64,000 nucleotides of DNA from Lewinella sp. IMCC34191 (GTDB lineage Bacteria > Bacteroidota > Bacteroidia > Chitinophagales > Saprospiraceae), in assembly GCF_003390935.1 (NCBI RefSeq), contig NZ_QNQZ01000010.1, positions 1 to 64,000 of the forward strand, in the 5' to 3' direction. Every line of letters starts with the position of its first letter. Positions within the stretch are counted from its first letter, which is position 1. Of the stretch, positions 1 through 7,335 are shown piece by piece. The notes below the pieces were generated by a model. It worked only from the letters and a program-made list of their open reading frames with translations, did no database searches and was not told the origin of the DNA. The position numbers were made by a program, and so were the translations under genes.

Positions 1-100
1 ACCGTCGGTGGGGCTCCACGATGTACTTCTGGCGAGCCTCTGCGTTGAGATCGGGGAAGGCACGTAGAAAGGAGAGGAAGCGGGTCAGGGCGCGGGTCAT
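1..100 (-). CDS. Partial CDS, N-terminus only, unrecognised
   Basis: An open frame starts at ATG (98-100, minus strand) and runs off the left edge with no stop in 33 codons. The visible part begins MTRALTRFLSFLRAFPDL and is followed by a basic, Arg-rich stretch. I do not recognise the family. The GC-rich, stop-free frame with codon use like the core genes of the window suggests a real gene head, outside the decayed island that starts at about 161. The call rests on very little sequence. Confidence 0.35.
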   Translation of the reverse strand, partial: MTRALTRFLSFLRAFPDLNAEARQKYIVEPHRR

Positions 101-143
101 CCGTCTAAGATCAGGAGAAACCTAATGCCGTAAAAAGCTTAGC

Positions 144-184
144 TTAATGGCCGTGAACATTGCGCCATCGTCAAGCCGGCGGTG
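144..184 (+). repeat. Left copy of the island-flanking direct repeat
   Basis: This 41-bp stretch matches 6232-6273. The core TGCGCCATCGTCAAGCCGGC is identical in both (161-180 and 6249-6268), and both are preceded by a TTAATGG/TTAAATGG-like sequence. A partial third match (GTCAAGCCGGC followed by a GCCGGC hairpin) lies at about 249-271. The two good copies bracket the accessory island in direct orientation. Confidence 0.7.
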
Positions 185-355
185 GTGGTTTTGGGTTTCG
201 ATGACGCTTTACCGGCTAGAATAGAAGGCTCCTGATCCCTAAGTTGGTTGGTCAAGCCGGCCTGCGCCGGCGCACCCGTTCGGAACAACCAACAACTGTC
301 AACTTTAGACATAAATGGCGTTGTACATGTCAATATTTGACTGTATCTTGTAAGT

Positions 356-850
356 GTGAAAGTTCAACTTGTCGAAGTCGTCAGCGGCAAATCAGTCGAC
401 GCGCTGATAATAAGGTGCTCGAAATCGGACTTGCCATTCAAGAAAGACGAATGGCAATTTACCTGGAGGCGACTGGGTAAAACGGAAGGATCTGAGTTTT
501 ATAAAATCGTCAGCGTAAGGGAGCCCGATAAAATTGAGGGCGTACTGATGCTCACGTTGCTTAACGAGGAGATGCTATACATGAACAACATCGAAGTCGC
601 ACCGCATAATTATGGCGAACACGGGCGCTACGATCGGGTGGCTGGATGCTTGATCGCTTTTGGGTGTTACAAGAGCTTCGAGCAAGGAGCGGGCCACTAC
701 ATAGGTTACCTAGCCTTTGAGAGCAAAACGAAACTGATAGCGTTGTACCAGAAGAAATACGGAGCGACACAAGCCATGGGTCAAAAAATGTTTATCGATC
801 CGGACGCAGGCCGAAAGCTGATGAAAACCTATCTCAATCAATCGATCTAA
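356..850 (+). CDS. GNAT-fold protein, possible toxin of a GNAT/HTH pair
   Basis: A 164-aa soluble protein starting at GTG. The second half has the look of a degenerate GCN5-type acetyltransferase: a strand ending NNIEVAPHNYG, then GVAG-like DRVAGCLIAFGCYKSFEQG, then LAFESKTKLIALYQKKYGA and a final MFIDPDAGRKL. I recall this layout from small Bacteroidota proteins encoded directly before an HTH gene. The stop overlaps the start of the next gene by one base (TAATG), so the two are almost certainly co-translated. No clear acetyl-CoA Q/RxxGxG/A loop is visible; DRVAG may be its remnant. The toxin role is an inference from gene order. An upstream start would overlap a shadow frame, so GTG at 356 is kept. 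Confidence 0.6.
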   Translation: MKVQLVEVVSGKSVDALIIRCSKSDLPFKKDEWQFTWRRLGKTEGSEFYKIVSVREPDKIEGVLMLTLLNEEMLYMNNIEVAPHNYGEHGRYDRVAGCLIAFGCYKSFEQGAGHYIGYLAFESKTKLIALYQKKYGATQAMGQKMFIDPDAGRKLMKTYLNQSI

Positions 851-1362
851 TGAAAAAGCAGCAGAAGTTTATCAATGAGGGCGGAGTAAATGGTTTAGGA
901 GTAGCACTCGTGAATCAAAATGCCGAAAGCTTCAAACAACTCAAGCAGATGATTTCTGCCCACAGTCAGGGTCAATCTGAGGCGAGAAGGACTGAAAACG
1001 CGTTGCTTTCAATTAGATTCCAGTTAGAAACCTATCTAAACGAAGAGAGTGAAGAGATCATACCGCCAGGCACCTTCATTGAAAAGATGATAGTGGCAAT
1101 TGGTGTGACAAAAGCGCGCTTCTCTAAATACATTGACTATGATTACTCTAATCTAATTGCCGTTTTGAAGGGAAGACGAAAGATGAATCCAGATCTCGCC
1201 ATAAAAATTGGAAATATTTTCGGCATCAATCCAGTCGTCTGGCTCCACGTAGAGTCAAAGAATGAGTTGTCAAAATATATAAGAGAGGAGAAGCCAGAAG
1301 GGAATTATAATTTAGCAGGACTAATAAATTATACCCGCCGAAAAACGCGCCAACACCATTAA
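850..1362 (+). CDS. HTH (XRE-like) protein, possible antitoxin
   Basis: A 170-aa protein with a basic N-terminal extension, a helical middle, and an XRE/HigA-type helix-turn-helix at about residues 75-135: IPPGTFIEKMIVAIGVTKARF, then a recognition-helix region leading to LKGRRKMNPDLAIKIGNIFGINPVVWL. That last motif is typical of HigA-type antitoxins. It follows the GNAT-fold gene with a one-base overlap. The usual roles would be autorepression and neutralisation of the partner; neither is shown by the sequence. Its last 17 bases run into the dispersed repeat at 1346, so the repeat also supplies the C-terminal residues (TRQHH). Confidence 0.65.
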   Translation: MKKQQKFINEGGVNGLGVALVNQNAESFKQLKQMISAHSQGQSEARRTENALLSIRFQLETYLNEESEEIIPPGTFIEKMIVAIGVTKARFSKYIDYDYSNLIAVLKGRRKMNPDLAIKIGNIFGINPVVWLHVESKNELSKYIREEKPEGNYNLAGLINYTRRKTRQHH

Positions 1363-1520
1363 TTTAAGAAATTGCCCCTGGTACCTCATCCCCTACTACC
1401 CTCGTTCTACGGTGGCTATTGCGACGGTAGTATGCGGGTGTTTACATCGCTTTCCTATAATTTTTTAGCTACGCTGCTGCCGTACGGCGGTCGTTATATG
1501 GCGGTTAACCACCCGCGTTA
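1346..1520 (+). repeat. Dispersed repeat, copy 1
   Basis: About 175 bp related to 5076-5330. It starts CGCGCCAACACCATTA (CGCGCCAATACCATTA in copy 2) and ends in a GC-rich block containing GTGTTTACATCGCTTT, GCTGCTGCCGTACGGCGG and ATGGCGGTTA. Copy 2 has about 70 extra bases in the middle. Both copies directly follow an accessory gene or its trailer. Confidence 0.75.
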
Positions 1521-1704
1521 GTTTTTGCCCGCGCTCGAGCAGGACGCTCTGCTGGTTGTAGAAGGCGAAGCTGGACCAGAGATCGCGTTCGACCCCGGGA
1601 TGCATGTAGGCCGAGATCAGCGCCAACTGCAGGAAAGAGTTGAAGAGAAAGGTGACCCTTTCAACGCCCCGGCAATTACCGTAAACGACTACTACTCCGG
1701 TCTA
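1465..1704 (-). pseudogene. Gene-end remnant, unrecognised
   Basis: On the minus strand a frame stays open for about 78 codons and has protein-like composition: RVTFLFNSFLQLALISAYMH, then a Trp/Phe-rich WSSFAFYNQQSVLLERG stretch, ending at a TAA inside the dispersed repeat. It has no start codon and is blocked upstream by TAG. It looks like the 3' end of a lost gene. The equivalent place beside copy 2 of the repeat (5242-5514) holds a different fragment. Confidence 0.25.
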
Positions 1705-2134
1705 TTGCGGCTTCGAACTACCATTCCGGCTCCACACCGGCAATGAAAGCCCCTACGACGGCGTTACGCACCTCGTCGGCAGGATCGACTGTCGAACCGG
1801 CCATGGACCGCGCGCTCCCGCCCAAAGCACGTATGAAGGGCGTGCTGGAGCATAACAGCCCTATTCATCCGATTCAACTTTTGGTGCATCGGGCAAAGCA
1901 ACGGGGTGCGGCCGGCAAGTAGGTGTCGAGTCATCGATAGCCGGTCCTAGAAAGTGTACTACCGTTATCCCCCAACGGACAACCCGCACGATAATTAAAA
2001 AAGTAGCCCGGGGGAGTGGTCAAAAGGTAGCCCGTGATGTCTGGTCACGATTATCAAAAGGGTAAGAAAGGTGGGGTTCAGCCCGTCCAGGAATCTCCCG
2101 CCCGTACCCTTAGTAATCATGAAAAGCAGAAAAT
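1705..2134. other. Non-coding gap
   Basis: There is no convincing gene. A 59-codon plus-strand frame (1743-1922) has an ATG and a stop but no recognisable motif. The stretch just before the next gene has two AGTAGCCCG-type copies (about 2003 and 2027). It reads as eroded accessory DNA. Confidence 0.4.
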
Positions 2135-3979
2135 ATGAGAAATTTGGTCCTTGCTTTTGTCTTGCTTCCCGTGTTTGGGCTAGCTCAAAGTGGACCTGGG
2201 GGGATCGGTTCGGATGATGGAACGTCAAGTTTAGCGCTGTGGCACGATGCTAACTCCTTAACCTTTTCGGATGCCGGTACGACGCCAACGCGTGAGGGAG
2301 AAAAAATAGCGCAGTGGAACGATTTGTCCGGTTCCGGCAACCACAGTAGGCAAACCGTATCCCTTTACCAGCCCGCCTGGCACGAGTCGGTAATCAATGG
2401 ATTTCCTGCTGTTTATTTAAGTGGCCATTATCTGGAAAGCATCTTGTCCATTAATCCCGCCAATACTGATTTCAGCTTTCTCTCCGTATTTATCGAATCA
2501 GGATCGGGTAACCGAAGCTTAATTTCTCAACAGGATGGAACCGGAGTGGGACGGAGTCTCTTTTATATGAATAACACGCGTTTGCTCTCCTTCATTGATG
2601 GAACCAAACAAAACTCAGATCCCTTAATCTATGCCCCGAATAACTGGACAATAGCCGGGAACAGTTATGACGCATATGACCCCACTTTAACCTCACCTTC
2701 TTCCACCCAAACGTTTTATCTGAACGGAAACACCAGCAATGTGAGGAGTGGATTCCAGGGAGAATCGGCCACGGGAAACTGGATAATCGGTGCCAATAAA
2801 GGAGGCAGCGGGCAATTTCTGCATGGACACCTTGCCGAAGTGATAATTTATAGTACGCTTTTAAACAAGGCGCAGATAATCATTCTGCAGAATTATTTGG
2901 CAGCCAAGTACGGCCTAACATTGGCCAGTAATGACGTCTACAACGAAGACGAGGTAGCCGGCGGGAATTACGACTACGAAGTGGCCGGAATCGGTCGAGT
3001 GGATGCTTCCAATGTGCACCCGGATGCGAAAGGCAGTGGGGTGGTCCACATACTTAATCCAACGAATCTGGAAAATGATGAATTCTTGCTTTGGGGCCAC
3101 GACAACGGTCTTCAGGATGCCGTACAAATCACTGATATTCCCTCCCCTTTAGAAGCTAGGTTCGAGCGAGTTTGGCGGGCGAGTGAAGTAAATACCTCGG
3201 GAACAGCCGTAGACGTAGGGGCGGTAGATATTCAATTTGACCTGACCGGCCTGGGACCGGTTACGGCCGCTGACCTAAGGCTTTTGGTAGACAGCGACAA
3301 CGATGGGCTTTTCGCCGACGAAATTCCGATCGCGGGAGCAACTCCCGTAGAAGGCAAGATCTACCAATTCGCGGGGGTTACGGCCCTTGCCAATAATCTC
3401 AGGTTCACGTTAGGGACCACCAATATCGCCCAAACACCCCTACCGATTGAATTGCGGAATTTCACCGCCTCTACCCTTTACCACGATCGCGTGCAGTTGG
3501 AATGGCAAACCGTATCGGAAACGAACAACGAATTCTTTACGATTGAGCGATCACCAAATGGAAATGAATGGGAAATGATCGTTTCACTAAAGGGCGCCGG
3601 TAATTCCAGCACTATTTCATATTACTCCGCGATCGATGAATATCCCCATTCCGGAATTTCATATTACCGTCTGAAACAAACAGCCGTAGAAGGCCAGGTC
3701 ACGTATTCCGATATCCGGCGCGTGAAAACGCAAGGTTCTCTATACGCCCCGGTCGAAATTTATCCGAATCCAAGCAAGAGCAAAATTAAAATAACGGCCG
3801 CCGCAGCCGAATTAGAGCGGATTCGAATTTACAACAACACCGGGCAGGACATCACTAACCTCACCACCATTTTGGGAGCGCCCAAACAAGGTTCCCTGGT
3901 CATTGATATCGGCAACTTGGATCCGGGCTTATATCTTGTCAAAACGAAAACTACCACCAGCAAGGTGCATAAACAATAG
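2135..3979 (+). CDS. Secreted LamG-like lectin domain protein with T9SS tail
   Basis: 614 aa. Signal peptide (MRNLVLAFVLLPVFGLAQ), then a concanavalin/LamG-type domain at about residues 25-260: LALWHDANSLTF, NGFPAVYLSGHYLES, FYLNGNTSN and HGHLAEVIIYSTLLNKAQ followed by NYLAAKYGL. This is the usual form in Bacteroidota adhesins and glycan-binding proteins. A middle region (about 270-430) resembles DUF8202-like segments common in these proteins. A fibronectin-like block (VQLEWQTVSETNNEFFTIER) and a C-terminal type A sorting domain (VEIYPNPSKSKIKI, then GLYLVKTKTTT) follow. The last residues SKVHKQ replace the usual basic tail. The IS remnant starts only 19 bases after the stop. Exported through the T9SS; ligand unknown. 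Confidence 0.8.
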   Translation: MRNLVLAFVLLPVFGLAQSGPGGIGSDDGTSSLALWHDANSLTFSDAGTTPTREGEKIAQWNDLSGSGNHSRQTVSLYQPAWHESVINGFPAVYLSGHYLESILSINPANTDFSFLSVFIESGSGNRSLISQQDGTGVGRSLFYMNNTRLLSFIDGTKQNSDPLIYAPNNWTIAGNSYDAYDPTLTSPSSTQTFYLNGNTSNVRSGFQGESATGNWIIGANKGGSGQFLHGHLAEVIIYSTLLNKAQIIILQNYLAAKYGLTLASNDVYNEDEVAGGNYDYEVAGIGRVDASNVHPDAKGSGVVHILNPTNLENDEFLLWGHDNGLQDAVQITDIPSPLEARFERVWRASEVNTSGTAVDVGAVDIQFDLTGLGPVTAADLRLLVDSDNDGLFADEIPIAGATPVEGKIYQFAGVTALANNLRFTLGTTNIAQTPLPIELRNFTASTLYHDRVQLEWQTVSETNNEFFTIERSPNGNEWEMIVSLKGAGNSSTISYYSAIDEYPHSGISYYRLKQTAVEGQVTYSDIRRVKTQGSLYAPVEIYPNPSKSKIKITAAAAELERIRIYNNTGQDITNLTTILGAPKQGSLVIDIGNLDPGLYLVKTKTTTSKVHKQ

Positions 3980-4045
3980 TAAGCTCTGTTTTGGCCCCCT
4001 AATTTGTCGGAACGGATTACAGTTAAAAAACTGTAATTTTTCACC

Positions 4046-4215
4046 ATGTCTAAGCGCAAATTCACCACCGAAGACAAGCTGTAGATCATTAAGGAGGCGT
4101 CCGACAAGGGCGGAAAAGCCACCCTGGAGAAGTACGACGTCTATCCGGCCACCTACTATACCTGGCGTAAGCAGTTCTCCGAGATAGGTAAGCAGATCGA
4201 GAGCGGCCGCTACTG
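4046..4215 (+). pseudogene. IS3-family OrfA transposase fragment
   Basis: From ATG at 4046 the frame reads MSKRKFTTEDKL, an amber stop (4082-4084), then IIKEASDKGGKATLEKYDVY and TYYTWRKQF. This is the helix-turn-helix N-terminus of an IS3-type OrfA (transposase_8 family: basic N-terminus, LEKY..YPATYYTWRKQ). After about 55 codons the similarity stops; OrfB is absent. The stop and truncation make it inactive. Confidence 0.8.
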
Positions 4216-4292
4216 CCGACTGGCATCAGATCTTGACTTTCCGCAGCGAAGTCGGGACCGGAAGGCACGCAGCCGGCGACCGTGAAATTGGC

Positions 4293-4352
4293 GCGCCCCG
4301 GGCTTGGCTTCCTTCCGGCCTACGGCCTTTAGGAAGGCAGGCCCCGGGCGCA
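4293..4352. other. Long GC-rich hairpin inside the IS remnant
   Basis: The left arm GCGCCCCGGGCTTGGCTTCC and the right arm (reading GGAAGGCAGGCCCCGGGCGC) are near-perfect inverted repeats. A further GGCC/GGCC pairing lies near a loop that contains TACGGCC. It probably blocked readthrough into the element or joined two element ends. Confidence 0.6.
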
Positions 4353-4451
4353 GGAGAGGAGAAACAGTGAATTTAACTGTAATTTTAGAAAGTGTTACTT
4401 AGGTGGGTTGACTTCTTTTAACAAGGTCTTTAATACACAATTGAAAAAAAA

Positions 4452-4952
4452 ATGAATCTGAAAATTATTGATAATGATGGATTTTTAGCTTTAGTTGATT
4501 CAAATAAGTACCAACCCTATGTGAAAGAGGACTGGGAGTTTGACCAACTGATTTCTCATTTCATAAGTCAATCCAATGAGGGACATATGATAATATGGAA
4601 AACAGGAGATGAAGGAGACGAATGGAATATTAGAATTGAAAATGAAAAGACTGCAAAAAATTCCTTCAGAGAATTTGAGGCTAGAATAAATGTTACTGAT
4701 GGACAATTATTCCTGACCGAATATGCTGATTTAACTATGTCCGCCTCCTATCCTAGTTCTAAAATTCCGTCTAAGCATAACTCTGACTTAAAGATTCACT
4801 TAGATAATGGACATTATAATGTGATTATTCGACAGCTCTTTAATCCTAATCTTGATTACAGCGAGATAAAAATTCATTTTGAAATTATATTTACAAAGTC
4901 AGAAATAAATAAAATTGATAAACCTATTGATAAAATAATATGGTTTAATTAA
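4452..4952 (+). CDS. AT-rich small protein, possible immunity protein
   Basis: 166 aa, soluble and acidic, with no signal or membrane segment. Motifs include DNDGFLALVD, W-E-F near residue 30, HMIIWKTGDEGDEWNIRI, LTEYADLTMSASY, IPSKHNSDLKIHLDNGHYNV and RQLFNPN. The pattern resembles small Bacteroidota proteins found beside polymorphic toxins, but I cannot name the family. Base composition is far more AT-rich than any neighbour, which suggests recent acquisition. It stands alone: no toxin-like gene lies next to it. It starts 48 bases after the IS remnant and is followed by a small palindrome (TACAACAATTTGTA). Confidence 0.6.
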   Translation: MNLKIIDNDGFLALVDSNKYQPYVKEDWEFDQLISHFISQSNEGHMIIWKTGDEGDEWNIRIENEKTAKNSFREFEARINVTDGQLFLTEYADLTMSASYPSSKIPSKHNSDLKIHLDNGHYNVIIRQLFNPNLDYSEIKIHFEIIFTKSEINKIDKPIDKIIWFN

Positions 4953-5075
4953 TAATTAAATGGCATACAACAATTTGTATAGCGCATAGCTTCCTATCGT
5001 CAGCTACGACACCATACAATAGACATTGTCAGCAAGCCATTGAATTGGTTAAACATCCAGGCCAGCTGACAACAC
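4947..5075. other. Cassette-like trailer with palindrome
   Basis: Directly after the stop of the 166-aa gene the DNA reads TTAAATGGCA, then TACAACAATTTGTA (4966-4979, 5-bp arms), then GCGCATAGC. An inverted pair GTCAGCT (about 5000) / AGCTGAC (about 5064) follows. Such trailers are common after single transferred genes in Bacteroidota. TTAAATGGCA also follows the broken DUF6584 gene (6232). Confidence 0.4.
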
Positions 5076-5330
5076 CGCGCCAATACCATTAGGTTAGGGC
5101 ATCACTTCAGGTCCCTCACCCCCAGCCGGGGCCCGTTTTCCGGCCATAACGAGCCTTCTTCTTTTCGTTGATTCGGTGTGAACACCCCCCCTAGCCCGCC
5201 CTCGTTGTACGATGGCTATTGTGACGATAGTATACCGGTGTTTACATCGCTTTTCTGTAATTTTTTTGCTGCGCTGCTGCCTTACGGCGGTTGTGGATAT
5301 GGCGGTTATTCATCCGCATTATCTTGCGCT
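5076..5330 (+). repeat. Dispersed repeat, copy 2
   Basis: It matches 1346-1520: CGCGCCAATACCATTA at the left end and, after about 70 extra bases, CTCGTTGTACGATGGC, GTGTTTACATCGCTTT, GCTGCTGCCTTACGGCGG and ATGGCGGTTA. The copies differ by scattered substitutions and small indels, so they are old. Confidence 0.75.
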
Positions 5331-5514
5331 TCCGTACCCGGTCCTGATCCGGACGGTAGGGCTCGGTGAAGCGGGGCATCAGCTCCAGTAAAACCAGCAT
5401 TTTGCTTCGCCAGGTGGCCGGGCCATCCAGGTAGATGTGGTATAAAAAGCGCTGCATCATTCCCACCGTCACGTTCCGGTTGATGGAGTATGCGTACTCG
5501 CGATGTACGGTAGC
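5242..5514 (-). pseudogene. Gene-end remnant, unrecognised
   Basis: This minus-strand frame is open between in-frame stops and reads REYAYSINRNVTVGMMQRFL, then YHIYLDGPATWRSKMLVLLE, then PRFTEPYRPDQDRVRKRK, and ends inside dispersed repeat 2. It has protein-like composition but lacks a start region. A further piece (upstream on this strand, about 5520-5640) encodes SIAFYDQWSAQVSASEEKTK in a frame that ends at its own stop. I cannot name either. Confidence 0.3.
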
Positions 5515-5686
5515 TTATTTTGTTTTCTCCTCACTGGCGGAGACCTGGGCGCTCCACTGGTCGTAGAAGGCTATGCTGGGCGTAGTGCGCTCGTGGGTTT
5601 TACCCGTGGGAGTCACCTTTCCAAACAGACCGACCGTTACTTTTAGCCAACTCAATCAAATACCCAACCAGGTTCCCAACGCAAAA

Positions 5687-6235
5687 ATGAAGGTGCTAAA
5701 CAGCTCTGAGGTTAATGATAGACTAGCAAGAATAGATAGCGATCTAAAAAGAGGCTTAGTCTTGAAGTCTATAGACCGGTCGCATGGATTTATCCGTGCC
5801 TATCCAAACAACTTGACCTTCAGAAGAAGACTTGGAGACATATACTATCAAGTAGGAAGGATTGATAAGGCCGGTCTTTATTGGCTGCTGATCGAAGACG
5901 ATGACCCAAGGATCAATGACGCGGTAAGTTTGTATCTGGAGAGTATAAACGGATCGGGGTAGAAAGCGCTGAGGGACATCAAGTTTCACGGCGATGAAAA
6001 TCTATTACCCGACGGCGTCAAACAGCTTCTTTTCTCGCTACAGACCAAGGCCGAGAAAGAAGTTGGCCATATTCCGACGTACGGAAAAAAGAAAAGCGAA
6101 TCGCTTGCAGACAAAAGGACGACCGTTCAGAAATTTAAAGAGTCAGCGTTTATCGGTGTGATTATTCTTATACTGATTCTTGTAGCTGTCTTTTTATTGG
6201 TTGGGGTAGTAACTACGTTAAGGTGGCTATTTTAA
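5687..6235 (+). pseudogene. DUF6584 family protein interrupted by an amber codon
   Basis: From ATG at 5687 the frame reads MKVLNSSEVNDRLARIDSDL, then a segment typical of DUF6584: HGFIRAYPNNLTFRRRLGDI and YYQVGRIDKAGLYWLL. At codon 92 (5960-5962) a TAG interrupts it. The same frame then runs open for 90 codons to TAA at 6235, with the expected continuation KALRDIKFHGDENLLPDGVK and a C-terminal membrane helix (FIGVIILILILVAVFLLVG). Everything after the TAG is still coding in character, so the mutation is young, or the codon is read through. Function of the family is unknown. Confidence 0.8.
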
Positions 6236-6273
6236 ATGGCATTGACCCTGCGCCATCGTCAAGCCGGCCGTGA
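6232..6273 (+). repeat. Right copy of the island-flanking direct repeat
   Basis: It matches 144-184, with an identical 20-bp core at 6249-6268. It begins within the last codon of the broken DUF6584 gene and marks the right limit of the accessory island. Confidence 0.7.
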
Positions 6274-6428
6274 GTACTGTGGGAGTCGACGAAGTCTGCA
6301 ACAGCTGATTTACGCCTGGTTCCGAGTCGAATAGGTATGGGTCCAGCCAGCCTGCGGTAGATCCTTATCCAGTAAGGTGTCACCAATTTCGGGTGGCCAA
6401 ATCATTCGTCAGGGATGGTAGCTACCAG
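6274..6428. other. Non-coding gap
   Basis: I see no gene or structured site here; it lies between the island repeat and the terminator repeat. Confidence 0.4.
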
Positions 6429-6560
6429 GTCATTTCTCTTCGCCTGCGCCCCGCCGCCAAAAGATAAAACACCCCCGCAGGCATGTACCGCGCACGGGGG
6501 TGTCCTTTCCATTTTTATAGGTGATAAAGGTACGCCAAAGGCCTAGGCCGCGCCCGCTAC
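6429..6560 (-). repeat. Duplicated SDR-trailer segment, copy 1
   Basis: About 130 bp similar to 12251-12380. It includes the intergenic 15-mer CCTGCGCCCCGCCGC (6443-6457), a terminator hairpin, and the last bases of an SDR reading frame. It shows that an SDR gene end plus its terminator was duplicated. Confidence 0.75.
6460..6503 (-). terminator. Terminator for minus-strand transcripts
   Basis: Stem ACACCCCCG (6469-6477) / CGGGGGTGT (6495-6503). On the minus strand the hairpin is followed by TTTTATC. It now ends the transcript of the Rid-family gene. Confidence 0.7.
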
Positions 6561-6612
6561 CACTTAATCTCCCCCTCCCCAAAGACGGCCTCGCCGAAGT
6601 ACCTACCAACGA
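6557..6612 (-). pseudogene. C-terminal tail of a lost SDR gene
   Basis: The minus-strand frame reads VGRYFGEAVFGEGEIKW and a TAG stop. This matches the tail of the intact SDR at 14483-15217 (TGQYFSEAFFPETAAPW). Only the last 17 codons remain. The head of a similar gene survives at 8945-9045 on the same strand and in the right order, so one SDR may have been split by the genes now between them. Confidence 0.6.
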
Positions 6613-6812
6613 AACATACCAAAATCGACTACAGTATCTTTATCTATCATGGGCTATGTAAATCGATCGCCGACGACGACATCCAGGCGCGACTTATGTG
6701 ATATAGTCCATTTCTATACCTTCGGAAAAGGAGTCCATCCCGTACCGCCACCAAAACGTCATTACAGGAACAGAAACCGGCACCCTAAACAAGCTCCGTC
6801 AGGCGATCCTTC

Positions 6813-7208
6813 CTACTTCACGACCGTAGCCTCAAATTCAATACACAGGCTTCCGGTAAGCTTGCTCACTTCCATGGCGGTGGCCGCGGCGCGTATTTCG
6901 TGCTTATGCACCCATGCGAGGAAGATCTCGAAGGCATTGTTGGTAAATAGCTCCTCGTCGGAGGTGCTGTAGAGGGTCAGGCGCACGATGTTCTTGAGTT
7001 CGTAATCGGCCTCGCGGATCACCGTTTCCAGGTTTTCGAGGGCTAGCTTCATTTGCGTACGCATATCCGCGTCGCTGAAGGTGCCGTCGGGATGAACGGC
7101 GGCCTGTCCGGCGCAGTACAGGGTGCTGGTCGGTTGCTTCACTTCCACGGCTTGCGCGTAACCGAGGTTTTCGGACCAGGTCCAGGGGTTGATGATTCGC
7201 TTTTCCAT
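6813..7208 (-). CDS. Rid family (RidA/YjgF-like) protein without the catalytic Arg
   Basis: 131 aa from ATG at 7208; a longer frame upstream adds an unlikely hydrophobic leader. The core is Rid-like: YCAGQAAVHPDGTF, MRTQMKLALENLETVIREA and IEFEATVVK. True RidA enzymes hydrolyse 2-aminoacrylate and related imines using an Arg within the final EA.CVAR segment. Here the protein ends EATVVK, so that Arg is missing and imine deaminase activity is doubtful. It probably belongs to another Rid subgroup. A Crp-family regulator lies upstream on the same strand, with two CRP-like palindromes in between, so regulation by that protein is likely. Confidence 0.8.
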   Translation of the reverse strand: MEKRIINPWTWSENLGYAQAVEVKQPTSTLYCAGQAAVHPDGTFSDADMRTQMKLALENLETVIREADYELKNIVRLTLYSTSDEELFTNNAFEIFLAWVHKHEIRAAATAMEVSKLTGSLCIEFEATVVK

Positions 7209-7335
7209 AAGTAATTGTATTGCTTGACGGGCACGCAGGTACCATATCATCGCGTAAGCCATGACAGATTATATTCACCTGGTCCGCGTCGTTTACTAAT
7301 GCTGTAAAATTAAGAGTCATAAGCGGCCGGCACCC

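Larger units (their letters stand above)
3998..4403 (+). mobile_element. Internally deleted IS remnant (IS3-like) with inverted ends
   Basis: The left end CCTAATTTGTC followed by ATTACAGTTAAA, and the right end (reverse complement) CCTAAGTAACAC followed by ATTACAGTTAAA, form imperfect terminal inverted repeats about 30 bases long. Inside are a fragment of an OrfA-type transposase and a long GC-rich hairpin. The left end also forms a hairpin: ATTACAGTT / AACTGTAAT (4016-4037) around AAAA. At about 406 bp it is a non-autonomous, MITE-like relic. No clear target-site duplication is visible. Confidence 0.6.

Noticed and set aside
1743-1922. 59-codon plus-strand ORF with ATG and stop
   Set aside because: No ribosome-binding context, no motif, and it lies in eroded DNA; cannot be supported as a gene.
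4947-5090. Integron attC site
   Set aside because: GTTAGGG near 5093 and the palindromes resemble parts of attC, but the paired R and L boxes are not there and no integrase gene is seen.
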